A DNA stretch of 6,128 nucleotides from Actinomycetota bacterium (lineage in GTDB: Bacteria > Actinomycetota > Acidimicrobiia > Acidimicrobiales > Microtrichaceae). The notes under the pieces are model-generated. The model ran no database searches and had not been told where the DNA came from. It saw only the letters and a list, made by a program, of their open reading frames with translations. The stretch covers positions 1 to 6,128 of the forward strand of contig SXMI01000096.1 in assembly GCA_005777415.1 (NCBI GenBank), read 5' to 3'. Numbering within the stretch: the stretch's first letter is position 1; the number at the start of each line of letters is the position of its first letter. The translations under genes were made by a program, and so were the position numbers. Positions 5,505 to 6,128 of the stretch are shown here, piece by piece.

Positions 5505-6128
5505 GTGTCCGAATCCGGACGCACACCCGAGGGGATCGACGCCGAGGGCGTGACCGCATGGTTCGCCCGCACCGTGCCGCTCGCCACGCCGCCGCTGCGC
5601 TTCGAGCTGATCGCCGGGGGCCACTCGAACCTCACCTACGCCGTGACCGACGCCGACGGCACCCGCTGGGTCCTGCGACGGCCGCCGCTCGGCCAGGTGC
5701 TCGCCACCGCCCACGACGTGGCCCGTGAGCACCGGATCATCTCCGCCCTCGGGCCCACTGCGGTGCCGGTCCCACCGGCGGTCGGACTGTGCGAGGACCC
5801 GGCGGTGAACGGCGCGCCGTTCTACGTCATGGACTTCGTGGACGGGCACGTCGTGCGCTCACCGGCCGAGGCGGAGCAGCTCGACGTCGCGGCCCGGCGC
5901 CGGTCCGGCGAGTCGCTCGTCGACGTCCTGGCGGCGATCCACGGGGTGGACCTCGACGAGGTCGGCCTGGCCGATCTGGGACGCCATGGCGAGTACGTCC
6001 CGCGGCAGCTCCGCCGCTGGTACGGGCAGTTCCAGCAGTCCGAGGAGCAGGTCCCGGGTGGGCTCGGCCTCCGGGCGGTCCACGAGATCCACGACGCCCT
6101 GGCGGCCCATGTCCCCGAACCACAGGGC
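5505..6128 (+). CDS. APH-fold phosphotransferase family protein, N-terminal part
   Basis: The frame is open for 208 codons from a GTG to the right edge, so the C-terminus is missing. The start is well supported by GAGGAG at 5494-5499 with 5 bases of spacing. The product has the N-lobe of the aminoglycoside phosphotransferase / choline kinase fold: a glycine-rich loop GGHSNLTYAV (38-47), a WVLRRPPLGQVLATAHDV strand (55-72), a helix with AREHRII (73-79, Glu75 being the likely partner residue), and the hinge FYVMDFVDGHVV (106-117). The C-lobe begins with LVDVLAAIHGVDLDEVGLADLG (138-159) and YVPRQLRRWYGQF (164-176). These blocks match the branch related to the N-terminal domain of ACAD10/11, often encoded near acyl-CoA dehydrogenases in actinobacteria. 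The catalytic HGD loop should follow within about 15 residues past the window end. The substrate is unknown, and antibiotic resistance should not be inferred. Confidence 0.88.
   Translation, partial: MSESGRTPEGIDAEGVTAWFARTVPLATPPLRFELIAGGHSNLTYAVTDADGTRWVLRRPPLGQVLATAHDVAREHRIISALGPTAVPVPPAVGLCEDPAVNGAPFYVMDFVDGHVVRSPAEAEQLDVAARRRSGESLVDVLAAIHGVDLDEVGLADLGRHGEYVPRQLRRWYGQFQQSEEQVPGGLGLRAVHEIHDALAAHVPEPQG

Noticed and set aside
5451..6110. Minus-strand frames antisense to the phosphotransferase gene
   Set aside because: They lack known motifs, while the plus strand has an uninterrupted 208-codon frame with APH-fold motifs and a strong ribosome binding site.
5505..6128. Aminoglycoside resistance gene
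   Set aside because: The fold is shared, but the visible blocks (LRRPP, YVMDFVDG, LAAIHGVDLDEVGLADLG) match the ACAD10/11-like branch, and the chromosomal context is housekeeping.

Overview
The window is a GC-rich stretch (about 70% or more by eye) of a bacterial chromosome, almost certainly from an actinobacterium. The gene order lepA / rpsT / holA / comEC / comEA matches the neighbourhood I recall from actinobacteria such as Mycobacterium. Codon third positions are nearly all G or C, and every inferred start is GTG. A deep lineage such as Acidimicrobiia is possible, but I cannot establish it from the sequence. This is conserved housekeeping DNA, not an island: there are no tRNAs, insertion sequences, phage genes, CRISPR arrays or long repeats.

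Layout from left to right: (1) the first 18 codons of lepA on the minus strand, running off the left edge; (2) a 177-bp divergent intergenic region with the best promoter of the window, reading right into rpsT (ribosomal protein bS20); (3) a perfect hairpin that contains both the rpsT and holA stop codons; (4) a minus-strand operon transcribed comEA -> comEC -> a 124-codon unknown gene -> holA, joined by two 4-base GTGA stop/start overlaps and one 10-base gap; (5) a 169-bp spacer with two tandem hairpins and a likely comEA promoter; (6) a minus-strand gene for a thioredoxin with a helical, TPR-like C-terminal half (CnoX/YbbN type); (7) a 135-bp divergent intergenic region; (8) the first 208 codons of a plus-strand APH-fold phosphotransferase, cut by the right edge before its catalytic loop.

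Functionally, comEA (membrane-anchored DNA receptor) and comEC (DNA-uptake channel) form a competence-type DNA import pair, co-transcribed with the delta subunit of the DNA polymerase III clamp loader. rpsT and lepA concern the ribosome. The thioredoxin is probably a redox or chaperone protein, and the phosphotransferase belongs to a type often associated with acyl-CoA metabolism. The most interesting point is comEC. Its C-terminus looks like a decayed metallo-beta-lactamase domain without metal ligands, and the unknown gene immediately downstream may be the other half of that domain. No clearly new system is visible; the rest is ordinary.
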